Assembly (NCBI GenBank): GCA_963665705.1
Contig: OY762448.1
Coordinates: forward strand, 5,022,001 to 5,086,000
Length of the DNA: 64,000 nucleotides
Direction of reading: 5' to 3'
Origin: Saccharicrinis sp963665705
Lineage (GTDB): Bacteria; Bacteroidota; Bacteroidia; Bacteroidales; Marinilabiliaceae
Shown here: one piece after another, positions 8,464-16,896 of the stretch
How the letters are laid out: every line of letters starts with the position of its first letter
Numbering within the stretch: the stretch's first letter is position 1
Notes under the pieces: generated by a model
The model's input: only the letters and a program-made list of their open reading frames with translations
The model's database searches: none
What the model was told of the DNA's origin: nothing
Program-made: the position numbers and the translations under genes

Positions 8464-11400
8464 CTACTCAGCTTTTGTTAATATGTATGTTAGATTAGAG
8501 GTATATTTTGCATTGTCTACCTTCTTAAAATGCAGTTGATTTTGCTTAGCAAATTGTTCTATATTCTTCGATGAAAAGAACGAAAGTTCATATTCCATCT
8601 TATTAAAACCAAGCAACTTAATAGAGAAAAACTCTGTTAAAGCCGTAAATTTAGTTCGCTCTTTTAACTCTGTATCAGCATCTCGTATTACTATAGAACC
8701 ACCTGCATTCAGATTCTCAAATGCTTTGTTTAATACGATCATTTGTCGCTCTTCTGAAAAGTAATGTAGAACATCATTGAACACAAAAACATCAGCAGAC
8801 TCAAATTCATCTGTTACAATATCTTTTACCGCAAAAGAAACCTGTTGAGCATCCTTTGCTACTTCTTTCGCCACAGCAATCTTTTCTGTATCATAATCCC
8901 ACCCCACTATTTCTCTGCACTCTCCGGTATAACTAAGCATGTTCGATAAAAATCCGTAACCACATCCTACATCAATTATTTTACCTTTTTTAGAAAGTAA
9001 TTCATCATAAAAGCGATAATTCTTTTCCAACGAAATTTTCACCCTTAAATACCATTCTAATACAGGACCTTTAAACACATATTGATTGATTAGCTTCCGA
9101 TAAAAGAAGTCCACAGTTTCTTTTTCTTCTCTCATTAAAGCATATTGCTCACGATAAAAAGAAGTCAATTTCTTGGCTTGAGGTCTATATGTAATCCCTT
9201 TTTCAATATCTGCAGGTTCAACTTTTATCCTATCAAAAAATTTTAATGTTACATGACCTGCCCTTAAAAAGAATTCTGTTTTCGGCATGCAATTATAAGC
9301 ACCATGTAAAAGTATTGGTAAGATATCTAAGCCTAGATAATCGGCCAAACTAAATGCTCCTTGATGAAACCTAAGAATTTTACCATCTTTTGTTCGGGTA
9401 CCTTCCGGAAATATTAGAACTGAATAACCTTTATCCACTTTAGCCTTAATCTTTTCATAGCCATCTTCTATCCCCGTATATATTGGATAAAAATCAATAT
9501 ACCGAATGATTAATCCATAAAAGGGGTTTTTCCAAACCCATTCATTTGTAAGCACAAAAATCTTTGGACTCATCAATAAAATTAAGGCAATGTCCAAATG
9601 CGACTGATGATTACAAACCAATACTGCCGGTTTATCTAAATTCAGTTTATACTTATCGATATATTCCTTTTTAAATAAGAAGTTAATGCCAACAACCAAC
9701 TTACAATTCCGGAACAGCAAATAATGTATAATTTTCTTTTTCCCTTCAGTAAAAAAAGGTGTGTATTTAAACAGAATAACTAATACTGACAGGAAGATAA
9801 CTCCCGCTAAGAAAACTGCAAAAGATATAAAGGATACAACAATATCAAGAAGTATGATTGGGAACTGACGTCTTTTACCTTTTGTTTGCGTTAACAGATT
9901 AAATAAAAATGGCAGAATAGTAAACGTGATAATAATTACTGAAAATATACCAAAAATAGTGACCAATGCAATTGATTTAAGTGCAGGATGTTTAGCAAAA
10001 ATTAATACGCCAACACCAATTAAAGTGGTTGAAACACTTAATATGATAGAAACTTTATATGGTAAAATACTTCTACCTCCATACTTATAATTATTCATCA
10101 TTCCTTGCATTACGAATATGGAGTAATCAATCCCTAATCCAAAAATAAAAGTACAGATGATAATATTAAAGATATTAAACTCCACATTAAATAAACCCAT
10201 TAAACCAATGGTCCATTGCCAACTTAAAACAATAGGAATAAATGTGATCAATGCCAGTTCAAAACGTCCCCAAAATAGCAGAACTATTAAAAATACAACC
10301 AACATAGAGTAGTTTATCAACTTATTAAAATCATCTTTTAATATTTCAAAAAACTGATTGGTAAAAAACTGTTTATCTAAAACTAATAAGTCGTTTTTCC
10401 CTTTAAGAGCTTTAAAAAATTCAGTTTTCCTGGATTGATCTACCTTACAAATAGATACTAATGAAACTTTTGAATCCTGTTCATTGATTAAATTAGACAA
10501 GAAAAGTTTTCTTATCAGATCAATATCTTTGGTACTTACTGTAGTATATTGTTTGGAAATTACATTAAAAAATGATTTAAATGCTCCTGACTTAAAGTGA
10601 TTATTTGCACCTGCCTCATCTATTGTTTCAATAACAGCATTTAATCCTTTTTTTGCCCAAAACTGATTCCATTGTTGAATCTTTTCTTCTTGCTTTGATT
10701 TTGATACTAATAAAGAATTTACAGTGCTCAAAGAAGCCACAATACCCTTTTTTTCTAAATCCTTAAAAAGTGCTGAATGTTTCTCTAGCTTTTCTAATGC
10801 TCCATTAAAGGTTGCATCATCGGTAACAACATAAATAGCACTTGCTGCTTCTGCACTAATGCTTTTCAGATTATGCTCGGCCTGACTTAATTTTTTGGGT
10901 AGATAATTCAGATTAGCAATGTCTGCATCAAAAGTGATACCTCTTCCCAGTAATGAGAATATAACAGTGAGAACAATAACACCAAGTATCCAATACTTAT
11001 TTTTATGGAATTCGTAACCTGCAAACCTATCTATAATTGTATTATGCTGTATTTGCTGAACTTTAGCCTTCTTTTTGAATAATAAAGGAAGTAAAACCAA
11101 CACAAGAATAGAAGAAGCCATTACACTCATTCCGGCAAATAATCCCAACTGATTTAGAGCTTCAGAATTTACTACATTTAAGCACAAAAAGGCACTTGCC
11201 GTAGTCAGACTACTCATTATTACCGGATCAGAAATATCTTTTAAAATATCTTTAGCACTATGTCCATATCGAACATGTGAAAAATAATGTAATGAAAAAT
11301 CTATGGATATACCTATTAAAATCGCTCCAACACCTAACGCAATTGCTGAAATAGTGGAGTACATAAATGATAACAAAACAATAGAAATACCTACTCCTAA

Positions 11401-12300
11401 AACAACAGGAAAGAACAGATAAACAAGAACTCTAATGTTTTTAAAGACAAATACAAAAAGTAATAACAATAGAATAACTGCAATACTAATGGTTGTAATA
11501 ATATCCTTTTGAACCCTGTTTGCATTGGCAACAGCAACGGCAGTTCCACCATAATACTCTGCATGAATATCCTCTGATATTGAAGAATTAAGATATTGAT
11601 CTATTTTTTCAATTAAAAGTCGGTTTTGCTTTGTGTTTTTAGAAGAATACTTTGGATCTAAAAATGCCAGAATATGCTTTTTGTCTTTAGTAAAGATATG
11701 TGATTTATAAAGAACGAAATTCTTATCCAACTGGAAAGATTCTAGCTTCTTTAAAAATCTGGGAACCAGACTTAATGGATCTTTTAAAATATATTTACTT
11801 GTACCTAATCCTGTTGGGGAGATAATGCTTCTATAATTTTTTTTCATTAAGGCATTTAAATGCCCTGAAGTAACGATTGTATCTAAATAAGCATAATCTG
11901 CTTCCGTCATATAAATCGGAAGATTATGATAGAAGAAATTATAAACTTTTGCAGTAGCCGCTCCATCCACAATATTGCGAACTTCTTTTACCAAAGCTGT
12001 ATCTTGCGATAAGTATTTACTTAGCGAATCAATGACATGAATTAATTTCTTTTCATTAATACTACTTGTATCCTTTAATGAAACTGTAAATATTATTTGA
12101 TCAGCAAACTTTGAATTGGCAAAAGTCTGGCTCATTTCAGAAATCCTATCATCCATAGGAATTAAAGAAGTTATATCTTCCTCAAACTTTACCTGATATA
12201 TAAAATAGGTTAGAACACCCATTAAAATCAAAATAGATGAAATCATCCATCTACTTTTACCTGCCAACCCCGAATATATCAGTGAAAAGAACTTATGCAT
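8464..12300 (-). CDS. RND/MMPL exporter fused to an LPLAT acyltransferase and a SAM methyltransferase
   Basis: The 1278 residues hold three modules. Residues 1 to about 850 form an MMPL/RND transporter with two similar halves, each with a TM helix (first at 18-37), a large periplasmic loop and a helix bundle including GISIDFSLHYFSH and GLGIDYSIFVMQG. From about 880 to 1050 is an acyltransferase with NHQSHLD (near 897) and FPEGTRTKDG (near 967). From about 1085 is a class I methyltransferase with DVGCGYGFLS (near 1111) and FNDVLHYF. Aryl-polyene clusters encode an MMPL exporter and acyltransferases as separate proteins. Here the exporter, a lipid acyltransferase and a methyltransferase are one chain, suggesting coupled acylation, methylation and export (inference). 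It overlaps the glycosyltransferase gene by 8 bases. Confidence 0.85.
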   Translation of the reverse strand: MHKFFSLIYSGLAGKSRWMISSILILMGVLTYFIYQVKFEEDITSLIPMDDRISEMSQTFANSKFADQIIFTVSLKDTSSINEKKLIHVIDSLSKYLSQDTALVKEVRNIVDGAATAKVYNFFYHNLPIYMTEADYAYLDTIVTSGHLNALMKKNYRSIISPTGLGTSKYILKDPLSLVPRFLKKLESFQLDKNFVLYKSHIFTKDKKHILAFLDPKYSSKNTKQNRLLIEKIDQYLNSSISEDIHAEYYGGTAVAVANANRVQKDIITTISIAVILLLLLFVFVFKNIRVLVYLFFPVVLGVGISIVLLSFMYSTISAIALGVGAILIGISIDFSLHYFSHVRYGHSAKDILKDISDPVIMSSLTTASAFLCLNVVNSEALNQLGLFAGMSVMASSILVLVLLPLLFKKKAKVQQIQHNTIIDRFAGYEFHKNKYWILGVIVLTVIFSLLGRGITFDADIANLNYLPKKLSQAEHNLKSISAEAASAIYVVTDDATFNGALEKLEKHSALFKDLEKKGIVASLSTVNSLLVSKSKQEEKIQQWNQFWAKKGLNAVIETIDEAGANNHFKSGAFKSFFNVISKQYTTVSTKDIDLIRKLFLSNLINEQDSKVSLVSICKVDQSRKTEFFKALKGKNDLLVLDKQFFTNQFFEILKDDFNKLINYSMLVVFLIVLLFWGRFELALITFIPIVLSWQWTIGLMGLFNVEFNIFNIIICTFIFGLGIDYSIFVMQGMMNNYKYGGRSILPYKVSIILSVSTTLIGVGVLIFAKHPALKSIALVTIFGIFSVIIITFTILPFLFNLLTQTKGKRRQFPIILLDIVVSFISFAVFLAGVIFLSVLVILFKYTPFFTEGKKKIIHYLLFRNCKLVVGINFLFKKEYIDKYKLNLDKPAVLVCNHQSHLDIALILLMSPKIFVLTNEWVWKNPFYGLIIRYIDFYPIYTGIEDGYEKIKAKVDKGYSVLIFPEGTRTKDGKILRFHQGAFSLADYLGLDILPILLHGAYNCMPKTEFFLRAGHVTLKFFDRIKVEPADIEKGITYRPQAKKLTSFYREQYALMREEKETVDFFYRKLINQYVFKGPVLEWYLRVKISLEKNYRFYDELLSKKGKIIDVGCGYGFLSNMLSYTGECREIVGWDYDTEKIAVAKEVAKDAQQVSFAVKDIVTDEFESADVFVFNDVLHYFSEERQMIVLNKAFENLNAGGSIVIRDADTELKERTKFTALTEFFSIKLLGFNKMEYELSFFSSKNIEQFAKQNQLHFKKVDNAKYTSNLTYILTKAE

Positions 12301-13489
12301 TTTGCCTGTTCGACGATTTAAAAAGTGAAAGAACTAAATAGGATATTGAATAAAACAATCCTCCCATTATGATTGATAATCCAACCGCACCATATATGTA
12401 CTGCCTTATATTTAATGATATGGATTCAATATTCAAATCGGTATCCACATGCCAACTACCCTGACCCATTAAAAAACTCCCTGTTACATAACTTAAATAC
12501 AGTATAAAAGGAATCATTGGAGGTAAACTAATATTTGCAGCAATAAAAAATATGGCTTTGTTAAGTTTAAGCCAATGTGCCAATAAAAAACCTAATAACA
12601 ATTGATATCCCCAAACCGGAAAAATCCCCATAAATACACCAAAACCTATAGCTGCAGCAATTTTACCTTTGGTTTCATTTGAGTTTCGAACATGTGTATT
12701 GTAAATTTCTTTTAAGCTTTTTCCCTTAAACTCTCTAAAAATCATTTTAGGGCGATAGATTAAAAAAGCCAGTAATACCAATATGGTGTTTAAAACACTA
12801 ATTCTAAAAAAGTCTTTGAAAGGTCTGAAATGAGTTACCCTTTCTTCCTGACTTGGATAGTAAACATCAATCGGAACACAATTTACATCAATACCTTTCC
12901 ACGCAGCTCTTACGATTACCTCAATTTCAAATTCATATTTATTACAAAACCATTTCTTTTTCTCCATGGCTTCGATAGGATATAAACGATAACCAGATTG
13001 AGTATCTGGTAAGCTAATCCCTGTTTCAACCTGAAACCAGAAGTTGGAGAATTTATTGGCAAATCCACTTGATTTAGGTTGGTCTTTTCCCTCCATAAAC
13101 CGGGAGCCAATTAATAAGCTATTGGTATTTTCTTTAAGATTTGAAATAAAAACCGGAAGATCTTTAGCGTAATGCTGTCCATCTGAATCCAAAGTTATGG
13201 CATAATGAAATCCTAGTTTAAGTGCTTTTTTAAAACCCTGACGTATAGCATAACCCTTTCCTTTATTATTAGGATAACTTACAACATGAACACTTTCAGT
13301 TTTTTCTATTATATGATTTGTTGAATCAGTACTACCATCATTAACAACAATAACATTAGATGTATAGCCTTTTACATCTTCAATTACTCCAGCTAATGTT
13401 TGTTCATTATTATATGTAGGAATAATAACACAACATTTAAGAATATCAAACTCCTCTGTCCAATTGATATTTTTCACCTCTCCATTCAT
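12293..13489 (-). CDS. Family 2 glycosyltransferase with C-terminal DUF2062 membrane domain
   Basis: A 398-residue protein. Residues 15-230 are a GT2 domain with CVIIPTYNNEQTL, VVNDGSTDST and TLDSDGQHYAKDL, the last being the metal/nucleotide-sugar DxD-like region. A TM helix follows near 235-253. Residues 265-385 read as a DUF2062 domain (GFGVFMGIFPVWGYQ and NISLPPMIPF). It should move a sugar from an NDP-sugar or polyprenyl carrier onto a lipid at the inner membrane. Glycosyltransferases of this type recur in aryl-polyene clusters and may glycosylate the lipid carrying the polyene. It sits two bases after the dehydratase gene and overlaps the exporter fusion. Confidence 0.8.
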   Translation of the reverse strand: MNGEVKNINWTEEFDILKCCVIIPTYNNEQTLAGVIEDVKGYTSNVIVVNDGSTDSTNHIIEKTESVHVVSYPNNKGKGYAIRQGFKKALKLGFHYAITLDSDGQHYAKDLPVFISNLKENTNSLLIGSRFMEGKDQPKSSGFANKFSNFWFQVETGISLPDTQSGYRLYPIEAMEKKKWFCNKYEFEIEVIVRAAWKGIDVNCVPIDVYYPSQEERVTHFRPFKDFFRISVLNTILVLLAFLIYRPKMIFREFKGKSLKEIYNTHVRNSNETKGKIAAAIGFGVFMGIFPVWGYQLLLGFLLAHWLKLNKAIFFIAANISLPPMIPFILYLSYVTGSFLMGQGSWHVDTDLNIESISLNIRQYIYGAVGLSIIMGGLFYSISYLVLSLFKSSNRQNA

Positions 13490-13491
13490 GA

Positions 13492-13857
13492 TTACTTCTC
13501 AAAAGTAGACCTCATTTTAAAAAAGTTAACACCCTCATTTACCATTAAAGCAGTTACAGAAATACCATCCTCATCTTTTTGTTTCACAGCTAGTTCCAAA
13601 GATAAAGATGAAGTTTTTTGAGGATCAATAAAATTCAAAAACTTGATATCTCTTGCTCCCTTTAATCGATAATTGCTTTTCAATAGATCACTAATAACTT
13701 CCTGAACAATCTGAACCTGACATACTCCTGGCGTAATCGGCAATCCTGGAAAATGACCTTTATAGATTTCATGTTCAGCATTAAAATCAATCTGACAGCT
13801 CCACTTACCTTCCTCTTTATCAACTACTTTATATGTAAAAAAATCATTCAATAACAT
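13492..13857 (-). CDS. Hot-dog 3-hydroxyacyl-ACP dehydratase, ApeI/FabZ-like
   Basis: At 121 residues it is a single hot-dog domain. The motif GHFPGLPITPGV at residues 34-45 is the FabA/FabZ signature, with His35 as a candidate catalytic base. VQIVQEV follows in the central helix, where FabZ has its acidic residue. In aryl-polyene synthesis, dehydratases of this type remove water from the beta-hydroxy intermediate to create each new double bond. It pairs functionally with the ketoreductase at 25064 and the second hot-dog protein at 21169. One base separates it from the lipoprotein gene upstream. Confidence 0.75.
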   Translation of the reverse strand: MLLNDFFTYKVVDKEEGKWSCQIDFNAEHEIYKGHFPGLPITPGVCQVQIVQEVISDLLKSNYRLKGARDIKFLNFIDPQKTSSLSLELAVKQKDEDGISVTALMVNEGVNFFKMRSTFEK

Positions 13858-13858
13858 A

Positions 13859-14446
13859 TTAGCTTACTTTTAAAAGGGATAACTCCATATTAAACTTAAT
13901 CCCTCGGTGTTTAAATTTAATATTTGAAGGGACACCATTTTTATAATTGTCAAGGTCAATAATAATCCCATTGATTAACCTTCTTTTTCTTATCTTACTT
14001 ACTTGGTCTTCTTTGCCAAGAGAATATTTTACTTTATCTGAATTCTTATATATCCCTTCAGAAACTTCCTTTATTTTACCAATTTCGTAAATCAAATATC
14101 CAAAATCTTCAGCAAGCGTTTTTTGAGCCATCTTACTCTGAAATAAACTACTTGCTTTTCTAACTTCTATTTGATTATTTTCACAATAAAACTCGCACAA
14201 AGTTAATCCTACTTCAGTTAGTAAAACTATATTGTAATCATTATTTTCCTTATTGTATTTAAAAAGAACCAATCCGGAAAAGAAGTTTCCAAACACTTTC
14301 ATCTTAGCTTTATATAAAGCTGTTTTATTACCGCCGGTTAATGGTTGTTGAATTTCTTTTGCGTCAGTAGTAAAATCTTTAGCCGATGAACACGAAGAAA
14401 AGCATAAATTACTTAGCAGTAAAAATATGATCAGGTAAATTCTCAT
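13859..14446 (-). CDS. Putative lipoprotein of the polyene operon, function unknown
   Basis: A 195-residue protein whose N-terminus is a lipoprotein signal peptide (hydrophobic residues 3-16, then a lipobox-like LCFSSCSS; the second Cys is the likely lipidation site). I do not recognise the mature part. It is rich in beta-strand-like segments such as FSGLVLFKYNKENNDYNIVLL. Its position directly after a LolA-like gene suggests a LolB-like partner that receives cargo at the outer membrane (inference). The first 38 bases overlap the end of the LolA-like gene in another frame, so the whole start of the signal peptide is encoded over its C-terminus. Confidence 0.7.
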   Translation of the reverse strand: MRIYLIIFLLLSNLCFSSCSSAKDFTTDAKEIQQPLTGGNKTALYKAKMKVFGNFFSGLVLFKYNKENNDYNIVLLTEVGLTLCEFYCENNQIEVRKASSLFQSKMAQKTLAEDFGYLIYEIGKIKEVSEGIYKNSDKVKYSLGKEDQVSKIRKRRLINGIIIDLDNYKNGVPSNIKFKHRGIKFNMELSLLKVS

Positions 14447-15041
14447 TGAACTTTTTATTTATAAAACTAATCTCCGTATAGTTATCATCCATCTCATACA
14501 TCGTGACTTTATCCACCGAGAAGTCTTTTTTATCTATCTGCATTTTAATTTTATTTAAAACCTCCTTTAACTCTTCTATATTAGGTTCTAAATAAATAAT
14601 ATATTGAGTTTCCCCATCAAATGCTTTTACATCAAAATTTGAATCGGTAAAAATAGTTCCATTTACAGAACTGATAATTAACTCACTAATTTTTGAAAAC
14701 ATCTGATTAGATTCTATATCGTAATTATTGGTTTCCCCATCAGTACTAATGGTAAATTGCCCATTATTAATTGTTATTAAATACTCAAATGGCTCTTTAT
14801 ATTCCCAACGTAAACGATTCTTCTTATCAAAAACTAATTTTCCTTTGGAAGTAATGATCGTTTCAAGATATTCCATATGTTTATCCTGAATGAAATCACA
14901 ACTAATTGTATTTACCCCTGCTGTTTTTTCTTTCATTACCTTCTGCAACTCATCCACGCTTATTGAAGCTCCATCTTCCTGAGCAGAAACAAGTCCTGTA
15001 ATAAACAACACGAATAATCCTAAAACAAATTTCTTTAACAT
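14409..15041 (-). CDS. LolA-like outer membrane lipoprotein carrier protein
   Basis: The 210-residue protein has a cleavable signal peptide (hydrophobic 4-19, VSAQ). The mature part matches the LolA fold: CDFIQDKHMEYLETIITSKG, KLVFDKKNRLRWEYKEPFEYL and NNGQFTI, the consecutive strands of the hydrophobic half-barrel. LolA carries acylated molecules across the periplasm. LolA-like proteins are standard members of aryl-polyene clusters, where they are thought to carry the polyene lipid to the outer membrane. It is followed by a lipoprotein that may be its acceptor. It is distinct from a housekeeping LolA only by its context. Confidence 0.8.
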   Translation of the reverse strand: MLKKFVLGLFVLFITGLVSAQEDGASISVDELQKVMKEKTAGVNTISCDFIQDKHMEYLETIITSKGKLVFDKKNRLRWEYKEPFEYLITINNGQFTISTDGETNNYDIESNQMFSKISELIISSVNGTIFTDSNFDVKAFDGETQYIIYLEPNIEELKEVLNKIKMQIDKKDFSVDKVTMYEMDDNYTEISFINKKFNENLPDHIFTAK

Positions 15042-15067
15042 GATATTATATATTCATTATCAATTAA

Positions 15068-15808
15068 TCAACTTAATGCTATCGGTTTAAATTCTTCTTG
15101 TCGGCAATAAACCAGAATTTCCCTGAGCTCTTCTAATATATTCGGATTAGTATCATGTAACAGAATGATAGCTCCTGGTTTAAGATCCTTTTTTACTTTA
15201 TTTACAACTTCATCAACTGTTCTACAAGTATCCTTGGTTCTGATACTCCAACCCACACATTTTTTATTACTCTGCTTAATGGCTGTAGCAATTAAATTGT
15301 TGGTTACACCAAAAGGTGGTCGAAACATATTTACTTCACCAAGCCCTCCTTTCATTAATGCATGATCACATTGGGCAATGGATTCCTTAATTTTTTTTAC
15401 ACTCCACCAGGGAAATGAGTTAGCATGTTCAAAAGTATGATTTCCTATGGAATGCCCTTCTTCTACCATCCTTTGTATCAACCCTTCGTTTCCCTTAACT
15501 TTATTTCCAATACAAAAAAATGTAGCCTTAGCATTAAATTCTTTTAATAGATCCAATATTTTTGGAGTTTGCTCACCATCAAGGCCATCGTCAAAGGTTA
15601 AGGCTATTTCTTTATTTTTAGTATAAATACTTGATACTGATTGTACAAAAAAGTTCAATCGCATCACAGAAACTCCTAAAGCTATGATTCCACTAAAAAA
15701 TACAGTTATACCAATAGCCCAAATCACTTTTGTTTGGTGCTCAACATTAACAAAAAAAATGCCTAATACAACACCTATATATATGAATATGAGAACCCGG
15801 AATTTCAT
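15068..15808 (-). CDS. Polysaccharide deacetylase (NodB-like) family protein
   Basis: A 246-residue protein with two N-terminal membrane helices (about 4-21 and 28-46). The NodB domain follows: LTFDDGLDGEQTP (near 70) with the catalytic Asp and metal Asp, then HSIGNHTFEH with the two metal His residues. FRPPFGVTN is motif 3, and ILLHDTN ends the domain. It should remove N-acetyl or other acyl groups from a sugar at the outer face of the inner membrane. In this operon the substrate may be an amino-sugar head group attached to the polyene (inference). Its 5' leader contains repeat copy B. Confidence 0.8.
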   Translation of the reverse strand: MKFRVLIFIYIGVVLGIFFVNVEHQTKVIWAIGITVFFSGIIALGVSVMRLNFFVQSVSSIYTKNKEIALTFDDGLDGEQTPKILDLLKEFNAKATFFCIGNKVKGNEGLIQRMVEEGHSIGNHTFEHANSFPWWSVKKIKESIAQCDHALMKGGLGEVNMFRPPFGVTNNLIATAIKQSNKKCVGWSIRTKDTCRTVDEVVNKVKKDLKPGAIILLHDTNPNILEELREILVYCRQEEFKPIALS

Positions 15809-15897
15809 ATGCCTAAATGTGCTTTTAATTACCAGATGGAACTCTCAAATAAATTGGAATATCCTTCTGTGTGTAAATTTGGATAATCAAATTTACA
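15806..15897 (-). repeat. Intergenic repeat copy B (perfect 10-bp hairpin plus conserved leader)
   Basis: Minus-strand order: a hairpin with perfect 10-base arms at 15888-15897 and 15872-15881 and a 6-base loop, then CACAGAAGGAT, then the GAGTTCCAT block, which ends at the ATG of the deacetylase gene. The last 39 bases match copy A (5360-5398) at 31 positions. Here the ATG-proximal block has an in-frame stop, so it is not coding. No T-run follows the hairpin, so it is unlikely to be a simple terminator. Confidence 0.55.
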
Positions 15898-15916
15898 TGT
15901 TCTTTTCTTATCTACT

Positions 15917-16894
15917 TTATTTAGCTGATAATAACATCAAACTATGTTCCTTTCCTACGCTATTATAAACTAAAATGTTTGAAAAGCTTTTGGGTTTAAC
16001 TCCATTTTTTCTCCAACAGTCAGGAACCTGCTTATCTTCCAATACCTTAGATGCCATCCACAGAGCAATTGAAGATGCTGTTCCAAATTCACCAATAAAA
16101 GGTTTATACCATAAATATGTTTTTTCTTCAAAAACTTTTTGAAAAGAAGAATATGCTTTATCATCAGCAAAATTATCTCCTCCAATAACTATATCAATTT
16201 CTTCAGGAGTAATGGATAAATTTCCCAATTCCTTTTCAAAATCTATTTCGGTGCTATTGACAATCCTAACCCCTTCAAATTTCACAGGAGACTTATCTGT
16301 ACTTAAGATAAAAAAACCAGCACCTTCACCAGGCTTTGTGTTTTTATAACAATCTAAATTTTTAATTAGATTATATGTATTTTCCGACATTTCATCAACA
16401 CCTCCAACCAATACATTTTTAGCTTTTTCATCCAACAATAACATTTGAGCATCTAATAACGAAGTTTCAAATGAATTGTGCATTTGTGAAAAGGTAAAAT
16501 TGTAGTTGTGACACGATAACAACAGTGCAATTTGACCAGCTATTGTGTTATGAGTAGATTGAATAAAATAGGTAGGATTGGGTAACGCTTCGTTTTCTTC
16601 TATTAACTGAGTTAAAAAGCTTGTGGTATCTCTTAAACACCCCAAGGCTGTTCCTACAATAATAGCATCAGGCTTTACTAAATTGGCCTTTTTTAATACC
16701 GATAAACTACATGCAACTCCATTGCGGATGATGGGACTCATTCGTCGCAATAATTTTGGGCTGATGTACTTTTTATACTCTGGTTTAATGCAATTGTAAA
16801 AAGGAGCATCTGTTGTTTCGAAAGTTGATGGAATTCCACTTTCAAAACTCAATTGCGCACTAATAGAATCCGATGATTTTATATAAATATCCAT
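15917..16894 (-). CDS. Ketosynthase-like chain-length-factor type protein lacking catalytic Cys (ApeC-like)
   Basis: A 325-residue thiolase-fold protein similar to the beta-ketoacyl synthase N-terminal family PF13723. Aligning the segment QMHNSFETSLLDAQMLL by eye with NTACSSGTNALIHGVRLL of the next protein puts His139 where the catalytic Cys should be. HNTIAGQ precedes it and VGGVDEM follows. It is therefore probably a non-catalytic partner that forms a heterodimer with the adjacent active ketosynthase. This is as described for ApeO-ApeC in aryl-polyene synthases and KS-CLF pairs in type II PKS. It sits two bases after that ketosynthase gene, which supports a stoichiometric pair. Confidence 0.75.
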   Translation of the reverse strand: MDIYIKSSDSISAQLSFESGIPSTFETTDAPFYNCIKPEYKKYISPKLLRRMSPIIRNGVACSLSVLKKANLVKPDAIIVGTALGCLRDTTSFLTQLIEENEALPNPTYFIQSTHNTIAGQIALLLSCHNYNFTFSQMHNSFETSLLDAQMLLLDEKAKNVLVGGVDEMSENTYNLIKNLDCYKNTKPGEGAGFFILSTDKSPVKFEGVRIVNSTEIDFEKELGNLSITPEEIDIVIGGDNFADDKAYSSFQKVFEEKTYLWYKPFIGEFGTASSIALWMASKVLEDKQVPDCWRKNGVKPKSFSNILVYNSVGKEHSLMLLSAK

Positions 16895-16896
16895 AA

